From assembly GCA_010093605.1 (NCBI GenBank), contig MU004187.1, positions 873,383-937,382 of the forward strand: DNA of 64,000 bases, in the 5' to 3' direction. Position 1 is the stretch's first letter. The number at the start of each line of letters is the position of its first letter. Under the pieces are notes generated by a model that was not told the origin of the DNA, made no database searches, and worked only from the letters and a program-made list of their open reading frames with translations. The position numbers were made by a program, and so were the translations under genes. This document shows positions 34,290 to 44,929 of the stretch, in pieces. This stretch comes from Lophium mytilinum (lineage: Eukaryota > Ascomycota > Dothideomycetes > Mytilinidiales > Mytilinidiaceae).

Positions 34290-35669
34290 ATGTCTTACCA
34301 GAACCTCAGTAAGTACCCCTCCATTTGCCTCACACCGCCACCTCCGCCCGACAGCCTCCGCATCAGCGGTCTCTTGCTAACCTCTTGCCCAGACCCCGCC
34401 TTCTTTGCTGGCGATATGACGAGCGACTACGCTATTCCTGGCGCCTCGAACGCTCACCCTGCTGCTGGCTCGTCGAACGCCGACCCTGCTGCTAGCTCGT
34501 CGACCGCTCACCGTGCTGCTGGCTCGTCGAACGCCTACCCTACTGGAGGCCTTGGCTTTGCGAACTACGCTTACCTCCCTGCTGGCTTCGCGAACGCTTA
34601 CCCTGCTGCCGATACTGCGAAGAACGATCCCTTCGCTGACCGTCTCAACCCTGCCAAGACTCCGTCCAAGCGCGCTGACACCGGCGCTGAGCTCTCCAGG
34701 CTCCACAACCGCATCCACAACCTTGTGTCGGACGTTGAAGACAAGAAGAAGAAGATCGAGCACTTGACCGAGTTTAACACCCGTCTCCGGAACCCTGCGC
34801 ACCATCCAGATGCGGCACTCATCGCTGTAAAGAATGCTGAAATCGAGCGCCTGGAGAAGCAGCTTGATCAGGTGAAGAAGAGTAACAAGTCGAAGGACAA
34901 CAGGGTCCAAAGGCAGCTTGAGCACATCCACACCCTGGAACATAACGTGGCCTATTACAAGAACATGCCCATGCCCGGCGTCGAGGTCATGCACAGGGAG
35001 CTCAACCGTCAGAAGTCCTTTCACTTCCAGGAGGTGGAGACTTACAAGTTCGACACGAAGCGTGACAAAGACACGATAAAGGTCCAGAAAGAGCAGATAG
35101 AGGCCCAGAAAGAGCAGATGAAGGCCCAGAAAGAACAGATGGAGGCCCAGGAAGAGCAGATAAAGCAACTGAAGTTGAAGGACGCAGAGGCCCAGCAGAA
35201 GTTCCAAGACGTGTCACAGATAATGGAACAGACGATCGCTGAAGCCGCCCAGCACTACCAGAGGTTCCAGCAAGAACTAGCGGCCCGCGAGGCAGATTCA
35301 GGCGCCCTGCAGAGACTCGCCGCCGCCCAGCTCGAGATCAAGTCCCTCACCGCCGCCAAAGACCGCGCGGAGCGGAATCAGGAGGAGAGGATGGTGGCTC
35401 GGGTCAGGGGCGCCGCTCGTCTGGCGGCCCCTGGCCCGGCCATCAAACTGCCAGCAGAGGTGCTGGCCTGCTACGAGTGCTGGGCTCGCAACGACCCGTG
35501 CGACCAAGGCGGCGTGTGCCGCCGCTGCCACGAGAACGGCCTGAAGTGCCGCCGCTGGCGGTGTGCGGTGTCCGTCGACACCAACAACTGCTGCCCAAAT
35601 GTGCACAGCAAGCTAACCCACGACTTCAACGGCTGGCTGATGACGGAGATAAAGCGCCCTGTATGGTAG
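34290..35669 (+). CDS. Coiled-coil protein with C-terminal C6 cysteine cluster, unknown
   Basis: Unrecognised protein with a clear architecture. CDS join(34290..34308, 34393..35669), 431 residues; the 84-bp intron (GTAAGT donor, GCTAACC branch, CCCAG acceptor) is a multiple of three without stops, so retention gives 459 residues. Order: Ala/Ser/Pro-rich N-terminal repeats (SSNADPAASSS type); coiled coil from about residue 110 to 340, with four 21-bp direct repeats at 35082-35165 encoding KEQ-heptads; then CX2CX6CX5CX2CX6C (35469-35549). That spacing matches fungal Zn2Cys6 clusters exactly, though without their basic patch before the third Cys. It ends HDFNGWLMTEIKRPVW. This may be a nuclear or DNA-associated protein; function not known. 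It is preceded by the TATA array and followed by the 160-bp satellite. Confidence 0.85.
   Translation: MSYQNLSKYPSICLTPPPPPDSLRISGLLLTSCPDPAFFAGDMTSDYAIPGASNAHPAAGSSNADPAASSSTAHRAAGSSNAYPTGGLGFANYAYLPAGFANAYPAADTAKNDPFADRLNPAKTPSKRADTGAELSRLHNRIHNLVSDVEDKKKKIEHLTEFNTRLRNPAHHPDAALIAVKNAEIERLEKQLDQVKKSNKSKDNRVQRQLEHIHTLEHNVAYYKNMPMPGVEVMHRELNRQKSFHFQEVETYKFDTKRDKDTIKVQKEQIEAQKEQMKAQKEQMEAQEEQIKQLKLKDAEAQQKFQDVSQIMEQTIAEAAQHYQRFQQELAAREADSGALQRLAAAQLEIKSLTAAKDRAERNQEERMVARVRGAARLAAPGPAIKLPAEVLACYECWARNDPCDQGGVCRRCHENGLKCRRWRCAVSVDTNNCCPNVHSKLTHDFNGWLMTEIKRPVW
35082..35165 (+). repeat. Four in-frame 21-bp repeats (heptads)
   Basis: Four consecutive 21-bp units beginning GCCCAGAAAGAGCAGAT or close variants, each coding a seven-residue heptad of the coiled coil (QKEQMEA type). 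Tandem units of this kind commonly vary in copy number. Confidence 0.85.
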
Positions 35670-35984
35670 ACCCCTCTTGATTGTTTTGGCACGGTGCTGA
35701 TGGACTGTAGGAGGCTTCAAGGCGCCGTTAGGCCTGCCAAGGCGGTGCTGTGGTGGTGGTGATCTTCGGTGTTCGGGGGGTGGGTTCGGAAAATGGGGGT
35801 GATTTCGGGCTCGGGGGCGATTTCCTATACTGTTGATTGTAAAGTAGTTTCTTTTGTCTATACCTCTGCCTATCATGGGGGCACGCTGAATCAATTCTGG
35901 TTCCGCAAACATAATGGAAATTTGATGTGAAGGTGTGCGTGATATGTAATGTGTGGGTTGAGACATAGTGAAAATATGAAAATC
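35670..35984. other. 3' region of the coiled-coil gene
   Basis: 315 bp between the stop codon and the first satellite unit. G/T-rich; probably holds the 3' untranslated region. Nothing else seen. Confidence 0.4.
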
Positions 35985-38900
35985 TTGTGATAATTTTTAA
36001 TGGTGTTGTGATTTTGGAATATCATCCTGAATTGGGCCATCACACGTACGGTCTTGACAGTCATCCTACAATTAGATACTCCCCTGAACCTACTAGGATC
36101 TATTACACAGCGATGTTAAAAGCTATACGTCGCGTAATAGACGTGCGAAGAAGGATAGCAAAATCTGTAGATATTTTAGTATATGTTTCAAATTGAACTA
36201 TAGCACGTATAAATTTAACACCTATAATACCTCCAGAAACGCTCCTGGACCTACTGAGATCTGTAAACAACGATGTCATAAGCTCGAGGCTACTGATGAG
36301 GCCTGCGGAGAAAGGCCGTCTATTTTTAGCATATTTCAACGTCCATCATGAATTGCCTTATAGAACGTACTATCTTAACACATGTAACGCCTCCAAAGAC
36401 GCTCCTGAGCCTACTGAAATCTACACCAGGGCGATGTCAAAAGCGCTAGGCTACAGATTAGGCCTGCGGAGAAGAGTGGTCGATTCTGAGAAGCTTTTAG
36501 AATACTGTAAAAATTGAAGCATGGGACGTACCGGTTTGACACCTATGACGCCTCTAATAACGCCTCCGGACCTACTATAATCTAGACACGGCGATGTCAC
36601 AAGCGCCACGCCATAGAATAGGCCTCTAGAGATTAATTAACGATTTTTGAATATTTTGCCATATGTCGTGAATTGCCGTACCCAACGTAATTGCCTTGAT
36701 AGTGGTGACACCTCCGAAAACGCTCCTGAACCTACTAAAAACTACACACAGCGATGTTAGAAGCGCCACGCGACGAATTAGGCCTACGGAGAACGTTGAT
36801 GGATTCTTGAAGACTTCAACATACGCTGTAAATTGCCCTACTCGACGTATAGCCTTTGACAATCGTGACACCTCTGAAAACGCTCCCGGGCCTATGAAAA
36901 TTCGAGATTCGGGATGTCATAGGCTCTACGTTGCAGAACGGGGGGCCTGTGGAGAACGACGGCCGATTCTTGAAGATTTTGGCATACGCTGTGAATTGCC
37001 CTACTCGACGTATGGCCTCTAACAATGGCGACACCGCTGAACGCCCCCCTGGGCCTACGAACAGCTGGAATTTGCGATGTCATAAGCTCCACGGTGCAGA
37101 ACTGGCTTGTGGAGAAGGATGTCCGAGTTCCAAAGATTTTGGCATACTCATGAGAGTTGGTCTATTCGAGGTACAGCCTTTGGCAGTCGTGATAGCTCCA
37201 AAAGCCCCCCAGGGCCTATGAGATTTGGAAACTTTTGATGTTATAAGCTCCACGTTGAAGATCGGGCGCTCGGACAAGCATGACCAAGTTCTGTGCCATT
37301 TCGTCGACCATTTTGAATTGATAGCTGTTAGGTACGGCTTTGACGGTATGGTTACGTCTCGAAGACCCTCCTGAGCCTACGAAGAATAGAGATTGATGAT
37401 GTAATGCGTCCGAGTCTGTGGATTAGGGGTGCGGAACAAGATACGCTGCTGTAGGATTTTTGGTGTACCTTGTGAATTGAACCAGTGAATGTGCTATTTT
37501 AACAGCTACGCTACCATCTGAAGACCCTCCTGGGCCCACGAAGAATCGAAGTTGATAATGTAACACGCCAGAGGCTGTAAATTAGCGATGTGGACAACAA
37601 AGTTCGATGCTGTGGCATTTTGACGTGCCTTCCGAGTTGAACCCCTGGACGTGCCCTTTTGACAGCTATGCTACCATCTGAAGACCCTCCTGAGCCTACG
37701 CAGAATCGAAACAAACGATGTAACGCGCCGGAGGCTGTAAACTAAGCGTGCGGACAAGGACGACCAAGTCTCATAGTCTTCAGCGGACTTCCTAAATCGA
37801 ACGCTCGAACGTACAGCCTTGACAGCTATGTTACCATCTGAAAACCCTCCTGGGCCTACGCAGAATTGAGACTAGTGATGTAACGTGTCAGAGGCTGTAG
37901 ATCAAGCGTGCGGGAAAAAATGACCAAGTCTTCCAAGTTTTCAGTGTATCTTGTGAATTGATCGAGAAATCGCGGTGTTCTGACGACGTAGCTACCTTTC
38001 GATGGCCCTCCCGGGCCTACAAAGAATTGATATTAACGATGTCATAAGCTGTATGTTGTAGGTTGGACCTACGGATAATAATGCCTGGTATTGTAAGATT
38101 CTAACATGCTCTGTAGATTGATTGAGAAACAGTGGTATTTTAACAATATAGCTACCTCTCGATGGGCCCCTTGGGCCTACAAAGAATTGAAATTAACGAT
38201 GTTATAAGCTGTACCTTGTAGATTGGAGCGGCGGTGAATACACCCGAATTGAAGGAGATTTTGGTGTACCTCATGAATTCAACGGGAAATTGCGGTGTTT
38301 TGACGACGATGCTACCTCTCGGTGGCGCCTCCGAGCCTATGAGGAGTTGAGATAGACGATGTCATGAACGCGGCAGTATGAATCGGGTCTGCGGAGACGA
38401 TAGCCGAGTCCGAGGAGGTTTTTGGTGTACGTTGTACATTGATTGAAAGATTGAAGTGTTTTGATATCGTGGATTGCTGTTGATGACGCCCCCCGGCCTA
38501 AGATGAATTGGAATTGACGATGTTGTAGGTGCGAAGGCGTACATCGGGCCTGCGGAGATGATAGCCGCGTCTGAGGAGGTTTTGGATGTACGCTGCGAAT
38601 GGATTAGAGACTCACATCGGTTTGACGATACATCTATGCTATTATGACACCCCCGGGCCTATAGGGGAGGCGGATTTGACGATGTCATAGGTGTGAAGGC
38701 GTAGATCGGACCTGCGGAGATGATAGTTGAGTCTGAGGGGGTTTTTAGAGTGTGTCGTGAATGAAGTAGAGAGGTATACTGTTTTGGCGATACAGTTATG
38801 CTATAAAGACGCCCCCGGCTTGTAGGAGGGTTGAGTTTCACGATGTTATGGACCCGAAGGCGTATATTGGGCGTGTGAAGATGGTAGCCGAGTGCTGTAA

Positions 38901-41100
38901 GCTTTTAGTGTGCATCGTGAATGGCGCAGAGAGATGAATCGTTTTGGCAGCACAGCTACAACGGACAGATACCCCCGGCCCTGTAAGTGAATTGAAATCG
39001 ACGATGTCATAAGCGTGAATGCGGAGACTAGGCCTGCGGAGAAGATGACCGAATCTTACGAAAACTTAGCGCACGTCCTGAATAAAGCGGAGGAATAAAC
39101 TGTTTTGTTAGCATAGCTGCAACACCAGGACACTCCGGAGGGAACCGGAATCGAAGGGGGATGGCGGGCGTTTGACACCAGGTCTACCTCTAAAAAACAC
39201 CCCTGGGCATACGGGGCGTCGGAGTTGATGGTGTAACGCCTGTGAGGCTGTATATGAGACACTGGGAGTATAACAAGGTGATACAGCATTGCTGGGGATG
39301 GTATCGTGAATCGAGCGCAAGGACGTTGGGGTTTGACGATGCAGTTACCTGTTGCAGACACCCGTGGACTTACTAGGAATTGAAAACCAGGATGTCGAAG
39401 TCATGCCGCTGTGTATTAGAACTGGGGAAAGGAGATGAAGTGGACAGCAACGCGGAGGGCGATATTGTGAATTGAGCGTAAGGACGTAGGGGTTTGACAA
39501 TGTAGCTACTATGTAAAGATCCCCTTTGACCTACGGGGAATCGGAATTAGCGATGTAATAGACGCAACGATGTAAGTTAGACCCGTGAAATGGAGAAAGT
39601 TGAAACAGCACCGATGGAGGGTGTATCATGAATTGAATGTAATAGGGTGGGGATTTGACAACGAAGCTACCATTTGAAGATACTCCTAAGCCTACCAAGT
39701 TTTGAAATTGGCGATGTAATAGTCGCGCCGGCGTAGAATAGATCTGGGAGATTACCAAAGTAGAACAGCATTGCTAGGGCCGGTACCTCAAACGTAGCGT
39801 GAGGGTGGAGAGGTTTGACCTCGGTGCTACTACTTGAAGACACCCTTGAAGGTATTATGATTGAGAACTGAAGATGTAACGCGCACGAGGCTGTAGACTA
39901 GGCGTCCAGGAAGAATAATGAGGAGTGGTATAACGATAGCAGCGGTCGCGATTTAGGTGCGTGGGGGCAAGAATTTGCGGGTATAGACATACCTTCGGGA
40001 CTCCTCAAGCGGTATCGTGAATGAAATATTGCGATGTAAAGGTCGAGCGGCCGTGATATGGACATGAGGAGGAGAATATCGGAAGTGAATGTAAGCTGGA
40101 AATGGCTTAGGAAGTAAGCGCACGGATGGAGGAATTTGCGGGCATAGGCGCACCTTGGAAACGCCTCCGGCAGGAGCGTAAATAGAGAAACGCGATGTAA
40201 AGGTTGAGTAGTTGTGATTTAGACCTACGAGAGATGCCTGCTCTCGGATGTCATAAACGTGCGCTCAGGAATTAGGAGAAGAGAAATAAACAAACGATGC
40301 TACAAAGGTAGTGAGAATGACCACTTACAGTGAATTGGGTGCAGGTGTGACGACGGCTGCGGGGGTATATGCACTTTTCAAACACCCAAGACCCTACGAG
40401 CAGAGTATAAACGCCGATGTCAAAAGCGACACGCCGTAGATCAAGGCTATAGAAAGAAGAACGTGGAAACCTGAGCCTAAGAAACAACATCCTGAATAGA
40501 GAGAAGACCGCACGACCGTGGCGCTTAGTGATACCATTCTAAGAAACCCCTAGCTCAATCAGACAATGCCAATTAAGGATGCCAAAGACAGGGCGTCGTA
40601 AATCAGGTTGATGGAGGAGGCAATCTGAATCGCGATGATGTTGTCGACACTGTCAAAGTTGAGACGAGGTTAGAAGACCGCTGCGTATGAAGATATACTC
40701 GTCGGTCACCCCAGGCCCTATTCCAATAATGACCATGGCGAAGTCATAAACGCGGCGTCGCGGATTGGGAGAGAAGGAAAAGGGACCTGAGTAGTTAATT
40801 GGACGCAGCGACGTCATGATATGCATTCACTCACTGAATTGACTGCAGATAAGGGCAGCGCATTAAGACACCCCCAGCATAATCAGAGTACTGAATTGAG
40901 GATGTCATGAACATTGAGTCGTAAATGAGGAAAGAAGAGAGAGGATTCCGAAAAGCTGGGGCGGCGTCATGACGTCTTGAGTCGAGTATGGCTGAGAGCA
41001 AGGCTGCGGGTGTAGGTATACCTTCAAGACACCACCGGCCTAACTACAACAGTGCGCTCACCAATGTCATAGACAGCACATCATCAACCAGGTGAATAGG
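35985..41100 (+). repeat. Satellite array with 160-bp period, about 31 degenerate units
   Basis: Anchoring on the phrase CCTCCTGAGCCTACG, units start near 36085, 36246, 36401, 36561, 36723, 36882, 37045, 37206, 37367, 37526, 37686, 37846, 38007, 38167, 38326, 38487, 38647, 38810, 38970, 39203, 39360, 39520, 39680, 39842, 40002, 40160, 40385, 40545, 40705, 40868 and 41032. Central spacings are 159-161 bp. Only two irregular steps occur (a short extra piece near 39130 and a longer unit at 40160-40385). Each unit continues with GATGTCATAAG or GATGTAACGCG, GGCCTGCGGAGAA, a TTTTGGNGTA segment and TTGACAGCNATGCTACC. Neighbouring units resemble each other most. The period is not a multiple of three and open frames within it are short, so it is not coding. 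Confidence 0.9.
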
Positions 41101-41254
41101 AAGAAGGAAGATTGATATGAGACGAGAATTGGATGTTATCTACCTACACACTGTATACCAGACCCTCTTATACTCACCATCACGAGATCATGCGCGCCAA
41201 AGCTGTAAATGGACAACGATGAAGCACCTTTGTTGTGCCCCGGCACCTATCAAG

Positions 41255-44200
41255 CTACAACACGATCAAATTACCGATCCGGACACCCTGACTCAGGAAG
41301 TAGTACCGCCGCCGCACCCCCACCGCCTTCGCACGCCTCAGCAGCGCCAGTGTCTTCTCCCCACCTCCAACCATGATCATCGGGATGGGATTCGGGCGGA
41401 GGAGACCAGAGGGTGTGTATTGCAGCTCTTCAAGAAGAGGCTGGACGAGCGGGTTTGTGCTTTGCTGCTCTTTGACGATCTTCCGTCTTTGCTGGCGCAT
41501 GGTGGGCTCGGACTCATTGTCGTTCGGAGGTTCGTCGTGCTCGGGGTACGACACCACAATAACGAGCTGCAGCGCGTTGGTGTCAGGCGGGTAAGCAGGG
41601 ATGTTCCGTAGCTTTGCGGAGAAAGAGCAGCCACCGCGCGGCACGACGAGGATCTGTGTGCTGCGGGCGACGTCGAAAGATAGGCGGTCGGTACACAGCG
41701 GGGTGGTGTGGACGTGGATCTTGTGCCAAGCGAGCAGCGCATCTTCGGAGAAGGAGAGTTCGGCGTCGGGTCTGTCTGGCAAGGGAGCGGCGCCGGGGCC
41801 AGAAGGGATGGTGCCGGAGATGTGCTGCCGTTTCACAGGAGGTGGAGAGGGAGGCGGGAGAGGGGGACCCGAGGAGGAGAGGATGGACTGGATGCTCTGG
41901 AGGAGAGAGCGGACGTAGGAGGGATCGTCCGAGGCGGAGGCGGGGAGGTCGAGGTCGATGTCGAAGTCGGATAGAAGGTTGGCGGTGTTGAGGGAGGAGT
42001 TAGAGAGGGCGGAGGCGATGCTCTCTTGGAGGAAATCGGAGTCGTAGTCGTCGAATTCTTCAGAGTCAAAGCTGAATGAAGATGAGGGAGTTGGAGACAG
42101 AGGGGCGTCGATGACAAGGTCGAGGGTTGCCGCGTCCCGTGTACGCGTGAAGAAAGGGTCGACGGGATTGAAGGTCTCGATGATGTCGCGGGACATGAAA
42201 ACCTTTTCGTCGCGACCCAAGGCTACATTTGAGATGGCGTAGACACGGAACTTATCTTCAAATGACAAACCACTATCACTGAAGTAGGTCTCTGGTTCGC
42301 GAATCATGCCAAGACGTAGGCCGCTCATGGAGTTGACAAGAACGCCGTCATTGACTCGTTGCAGAGCGCCCGTATTGAGTACACTATTCGGGAGATTTGG
42401 AAAGGACAAATCGAAAGTGGTTCGGACAGCCATCTTCGAGCTTGTGCCATTCGACGGTACCAATTCAGGAGGCAGCGTCCAAGGATAGTATGTGTAATTT
42501 GACGGAGACTGGATATCCGATATGGAGATGCTAGGATGATCATGATTGAATTCGACGAGCGGGGACTCGAGGGTTTCGACAGTAGGCATAAGATGCAGTC
42601 TAGCAAGACTTGCAGCATGGAACACATCTTTCCTAGCCGCGGTGGCAGAAATACTGAAAGGTACAGCTGGCGGAGGAAGGGGACAGGTCGGCTGTACGCG
42701 AGACTCTCGGTTCTTGAACGAAGATGATTTCCTCCTGACAGATTGCGGCGGCCGTAAACGCTTTGGAATAATGAGAGGATGTCCCTCAGTTGTGAAGACA
42801 AAGGGCGCATCCAATGTATTGAGTGGATGAGTCGGGTCGAAGAGTAAGAAGAGGTACTTGGCAGTTTCTCCGAGGAAGAAGCTCTCCATGCGATCACTCT
42901 GCTCGCCAGTGCGAACATCCTGCAATCCGGCCCATCCGCATCGAGTCCAACACCTCCGCTTGATATCTCGAAGCGTCATCTCTCCAACGTGAAGGTACCA
43001 TGGATCTTGAGTAGCACGATAGAGGTACCACGTAGACTCGATAAACTCAGGTCGACCGCCCCACCAACGGAGCCCGTTCTCAATATTTCCAGAGGCAGTC
43101 GACCACCTCTCTGGCATTGCTGAGTATCTCGTCCATAATGCAGTATACAGCAGGTGCCCCTCAATAGCCTCGTCAAGTTCTCCAACAAGCGTGAGGAGAC
43201 CTTGGTAGTACGCACTCAGGCTATCAATCCAGAATGCTCGCATGGCGCCCGTGTACAGGTCGACTTGTACATAGTGAGGATGTTGGTACATGGACCCGCG
43301 GTAGATGTGACGCTTGATACCCGCGTGTGCATCATTCCAGGCGTCAAGAAAAGCCTCGGGAGAATGAATATGAGTTTGGTCTGCATCGAAAGGAAGGCCG
43401 GAAAGGAGGATATAAGATTTGACGGCATATTCGAAGAAGCTGTCGATACCAGCTCCGATCTAAACATGATAAATATAAATATCGAAGAGATTATGAAAAG
43501 CGGGAAACTTACGCCTGTATATGGCGAGACCCAGTTCCCGGTCTCAGCGTCGATACCAGCACCGATCAGGCCCGCACTACTCCGCCTGTCCCAAACTGCC
43601 CAAAACGCTTCTTTGGCAGCTTTCTCAAAGCGACCGTCGCCAGTCAGACGACTCAAGGTTGTAAACTCCAGAACAAGACTTCCAGCGCCTGCACTGCATG
43701 TCTCTGTGACCTCGACGTTGCCATTGGGAGTCTTTTTACACTCCCCGTGCTCCGCATCGGTGTTGTAAGGAGAGTTGGCGTAGAAGGGTACCCCATGCCG
43801 TAGATTGACCCGTGGATATGGCAAACCCGTAGGCGTGTAGAAAGCCGGAAGTAGACGCTCTCCAAGGTCTGCTGCAAGCCGCAGTAGTTGTCCATTATAA
43901 AGAAATCCGTTGCGCCATAGAATGCCCCTTTCCCCTCGTTTTGTCACCTCCCTTGGCTCATACCCCTTAATGGGCAAATCTCCAACAGCAAATAGATGGG
44001 CACTCAAGAGGCCGCCGACCCCTCTTATGACTGTTTCGAACACCTGCACCTTGCTATCCAGATCGAATCCTCGCGCCCGGCTACCCTGACCGGCGGGACC
44101 TTCAGTCCCATCTCCGTAATTGTCCACCAGCAACGAAATGGCTCGCTGAAACTCTTCCAACGCTTTATTCTTGCCGCTTTTTGTAGGGGGCGACGATGCA

Positions 44201-44531
44201 AGAATCGCAAGAGTAGATAGGCTGTCTATGAGGGTCAGAGAATAATTCCCTAAGACGTCGTTGACTTCAATATGGGCCGGATTCTCGCGATCGCGGGTGA
44301 GAGGAGCACAAGACAGGGGCCGCAGCTCGTCTTCGGGAAAGGCATGGCGCATATAGTTATCGTAGCCATGGTAGAAGATATCGCGAGTCTCTTGTCTGCA
44401 TTTATCAGCACTTGCGCGCGTTGGAGTATTGCTTCAATCAGCGTCTACCTGAGATTACTGATGGCCTCATCTGTCATGCCAGATGCGACCGTCGCCCATA
44501 CTGCCAGAAGCAACAGAGAGAGCCATATCAT
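41255..44531 (-). CDS. HTM1: EDEM-type GH47 alpha-mannosidase with PA domain
   Basis: ER mannosidase-like protein that trims N-glycans on misfolded glycoproteins and directs them to ER-associated degradation. CDS complement(join(41255..43459, 43513..44395, 44449..44531)), 1056 residues. Signal peptide MIWLSLLLLAVWATVASG; the 53-bp first intron joins SNLR to QETRDIFYHGYDNYMRHAFP and the second (53 bp) joins SPYTG to IGAGIDSFFEYAVKSY. The GH47 (alpha/alpha)6 domain spans about residues 35-500 with FPEDELRPLSC, GRGFD-like ARGFDLDSKVQVFETVIR and DSFFEYAVKSY. The C-terminal third has a protease-associated domain (VVPRGGCSFSAKLRN, about residue 930) and ends QGVRIGNLIVL. There is no HDEL-type retention signal. 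A further ATG at 44591 would bury the signal peptide, so 44531 is chosen. It shares a divergent promoter with TIM50. Mnl2 is the alternative name. Confidence 0.93.
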
Positions 44532-44929
44532 TCCTTCGGCAGGGTGTCCGCGAGTGCTCTTGAGCGTGCCCAGCCTCCCAATCGATGGCATAACCGGTGG
44601 TTGAAGCGTGCAGGAGGCATGGGAGTTTCTGAGCAAAGGTTAACAACAGTGCAGCCTCGATCAGGAACACACAGCGAAACAATACGCAGAAGTCATTGTT
44701 TGCGGGCTTCTAATGCAGCTGAGGCCAGTCTGTCTTTCACATCGGCGCTCGGGGCGGAAAAACGTCAGCGATACGCTTGGACGTGCTTTCCCGCCATCGA
44801 AAGATCAAGACTCGCGCAGTGAACACCAACAAAACTTCTGCCGCGAGGGACCCCTCTTCGTGCTCGCCAATGTATTTTGCTACCCAGTAGTTTTCAATTG
44901 CACACTCCTTAACCCTAACCTGACTCGCA
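44532..44929. promoter_or_regulatory. 398-bp bidirectional promoter, EDEM / TIM50
   Basis: The two ATGs point away from each other with 398 bp between. CT-rich tract and CCTAACC near the TIM50 start (44,905-44,925). No convincing TATA box on either side, as is usual for constitutive fungal genes. No unfolded-protein-response element (CANCNTG) could be placed with confidence. Confidence 0.45.

Noticed and set aside
36296-37277. Open frames of 65-108 codons within the 160-bp array
   Set aside because: The repeat period is not a multiple of three, so the frames change from unit to unit; they are by-products of the array.
31630-41100. CRISPR array as an explanation of the regular repeats
   Set aside because: Units are 120-160 bp of continuous degenerate repeat with no short identical repeat alternating with unique spacers, and the genome is fungal.
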